DNA from: Holothuria scabra
Lineage: Eukaryota > Echinodermata > Holothuroidea > Aspidochirotida > Holothuriidae
DNA length: 64,000 nucleotides
Direction of reading: 5' to 3'
Assembly: GCA_037179385.1 (NCBI GenBank)
Contig: CM074193.1
Location: 38,782,846-38,846,845 of the forward strand
The notes under the pieces were generated by a model that was given only the letters and a program-made list of their open reading frames with translations, was not told the DNA's origin and did not search any database. The number at the start of each line of letters is the position of its first letter. Position 1 is the stretch's first letter. The translations under genes and the position numbers were made by a program. Of this stretch, positions 62,206-64,000 are shown piece after piece.

Positions 62206-64000
62206 GATGTTTTATGTGAGACATGTTTCACAATATTTCTCCCGATTAAAAGTACAACAAGGACTTTTATTGTTGCTTTGCAGAACATTTGATATAATTT
62301 CTGTGCAAACCTCCAAATAAATCATGACGAAATGGATCATTTCAGACTGCTACTCCCCTGGAAGCGTCCAATGCAATAAATATTACGCTGAGTTATTGGC
62401 GATAATACATCGTGTTGCAAAACTTTGTAATTTATCGAACTTTACGGTTTCAATCCCCCAAAACGCAGACTGATTTGATGATAAAAAATCATGTAATTCA
62501 AAGTTCATTTTACTTAGAAATCTGCTTGTTTGTTAAGTTATATTTGTGAATTCAATGGTTTATCCAACATGAACGATAAAAAAATCATGAAATTCAAAGT
62601 CCAATTGACTCTTGAACTTGTTTGTTTTGTTCAGTTTTATTTGCGGTTTCAATACTTCATTCTACCATAATAATCAAATTCAGTCTGAGAATTCGCTCAC
62701 GAATCAGACATTTAGCTTCTTTCGTTTTTGCAAATGATGTTATTGGAAATGAATCAAACATTAAAGGAAGAAGCACATATTTCATGACTTTTTCCTTGGT
62801 TGGGTTTTCCCTTAGCCTTTGCGTCTAACTTAATGCAGGCTCTTAATGCATGATGATACTTTGTTTTATAGCGAATCATTTTACTTTCAAATTTTACCCC
62901 GGCCTGTTTTGCATTCATGTTTTTCAATATTTTTAGTGAGTGCCCCTAGAATGAACATTTCTATCATTTAAACGAGTTACTGAAGATAGTTTAAGCGTGT
63001 TATTTCTTCCTCCACTTTTGATAGCCATTGCCACGTGGTTCAGTCATATAGAGTTATGTACGGAAAGGTAATACAAACGATAAGCCCCCATTTGAATTTT
63101 TAAATTCATATCTGACAGGTATAACGACATTTTTATTCCATCAGTGACTGGTGTTGTTCTTTATAAAACGGAAGTTAACCGTCAATTTAAGTTAGACGAA
63201 AACAAAACCTTTCTTGCTTGAAAGGAGTTTTCATTTTTTCAATTTCAATTGAAACAATATTGGTAAATATATCGGAGTTCAAGCCATGTAATTTTGGTTT
63301 ATAATTATGCGCAAACGCTACAAGGTCTGAACGAGAAGTAAGTGGAAAGTTAATTTTAGAATATCAAGTAAAACACATAGCAATTTGATCAAATGGGTTT
63401 TCACTCATCTCTAAAGATGACGCTCCCTTTTTCAACCTAATACTGGTAGGTATCCCCTCCTTAACATGGATCAGAATGTAGCGAAATGATGCATCGACGT
63501 ACTTCCTCCCCCCCCCCCCTTACACCTATTGTGACTTTTCCTTTCCTTTCCTTTTGTTCTATATTAAACTTCGGTTAAAGCATGTCCTAGAATAAGGGTA
63601 CATGAAACTAGAAAGAGATGTAGCATGTAGCCCATGCCATAACGGGGTTACATGGTAAGGGTTTTCAGTGTCGTAGGCTCGATGTAGGGATAACGTCTTG
63701 TAGGTATTTCGAGGTCCATTCTCCTTTCCAACCATCCCGGATCCTATGAAACACCGGACTCCTAGAAACGAACAGTGTCGAATGTCCAGACTGGTTTCCT
63801 TTCTGATCAGCCACTTAGAACAAAATGTAGCAACAAATGCATATTGACTATTTTCGTAAGTATGTCCAATTAATGGCAGTTTTTGTATGAAGTAAATTTA
63901 TTCATATATTTCAAACTTTCTTGTCGCGCATATTTTAATCCACTTTTTCTTAAGGACAAAGATCATAAACATCCCAACATATGAGACCACTTGTGGAAGT
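62206..64000. other. right edge, no gene recognised
   Basis: AT-rich sequence with short open frames (for example 62622-62828) lacking known motifs. A C11 run lies at about 63508-63519. Confidence 0.4.

Overview
The window is metazoan nuclear DNA. It is AT-rich, its genes are split by GT-AG introns, and it is crowded with transposable-element debris. Penelope-like elements (PLEs) with GIY-YIG endonucleases, LINE remnants, hAT-type and TTAA-flanked MITEs and tRNA-derived SINEs all point to an invertebrate animal genome. An echinoderm or other marine deuterostome is my guess, but nothing here proves the phylum. It is not bacterial, so operons, RBSs and CRISPR arrays are not expected and none were seen.

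The real genes are a same-strand (+) cluster of Cys-loop ligand-gated ion channels of the nicotinic acetylcholine receptor type. Gene A has its transmembrane exons at 5033-5759 and 8709-8855, and its 5' part is uncertain. Gene B has exons at 27704-27813, 30997-31113, 31978-32746 and 33559-33699; no exons 1-3 were recognised. Gene C is almost complete, with exons at 43265-43419, 48367-48411, 50723-50832, 51341-51457, 53387-54149 and 57637-57780; only the signal-peptide exon is missing. Exon sizes (45 and 110 bp) and phases match animal nAChR genes. All three keep the cation-channel M2 signature, but B and C lack the loop-B Trp and the loop-C vicinal Cys pair, so they look like divergent non-alpha subunits. 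A separate short secreted-peptide gene candidate starts at 61220.

Region by region: 1-3034 is intergenic, with one SINE. Gene A lies in 3035-8855. 8856-12840 is non-coding, with G-rich and GC-rich patches and a dispersed repeat. 12843-18560 is a nest of PLE copies, several joined head-to-head and bounded by (TA)n tracts. 18600-21200 is featureless. 21202-31185 is a ~10-kb near-perfect palindrome whose right arm carries two gene B exons and whose left arm carries their inverted copy. 31186-33699 is the rest of gene B. 33700-43264 is mostly empty apart from one dispersed repeat. Gene C (43265-57780) is inflated by a LINE, two 5-bp-TSD MITEs, three TTAA elements or fragments, a SINE and a 1.85-kb hAT-like element. 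58740-60450 holds PLE remnants and 60960-62205 the small secreted gene candidate.

The most notable structures are the palindrome that duplicated half of a receptor gene, the recurrent head-to-head PLE junctions, and the divergent receptor cluster.
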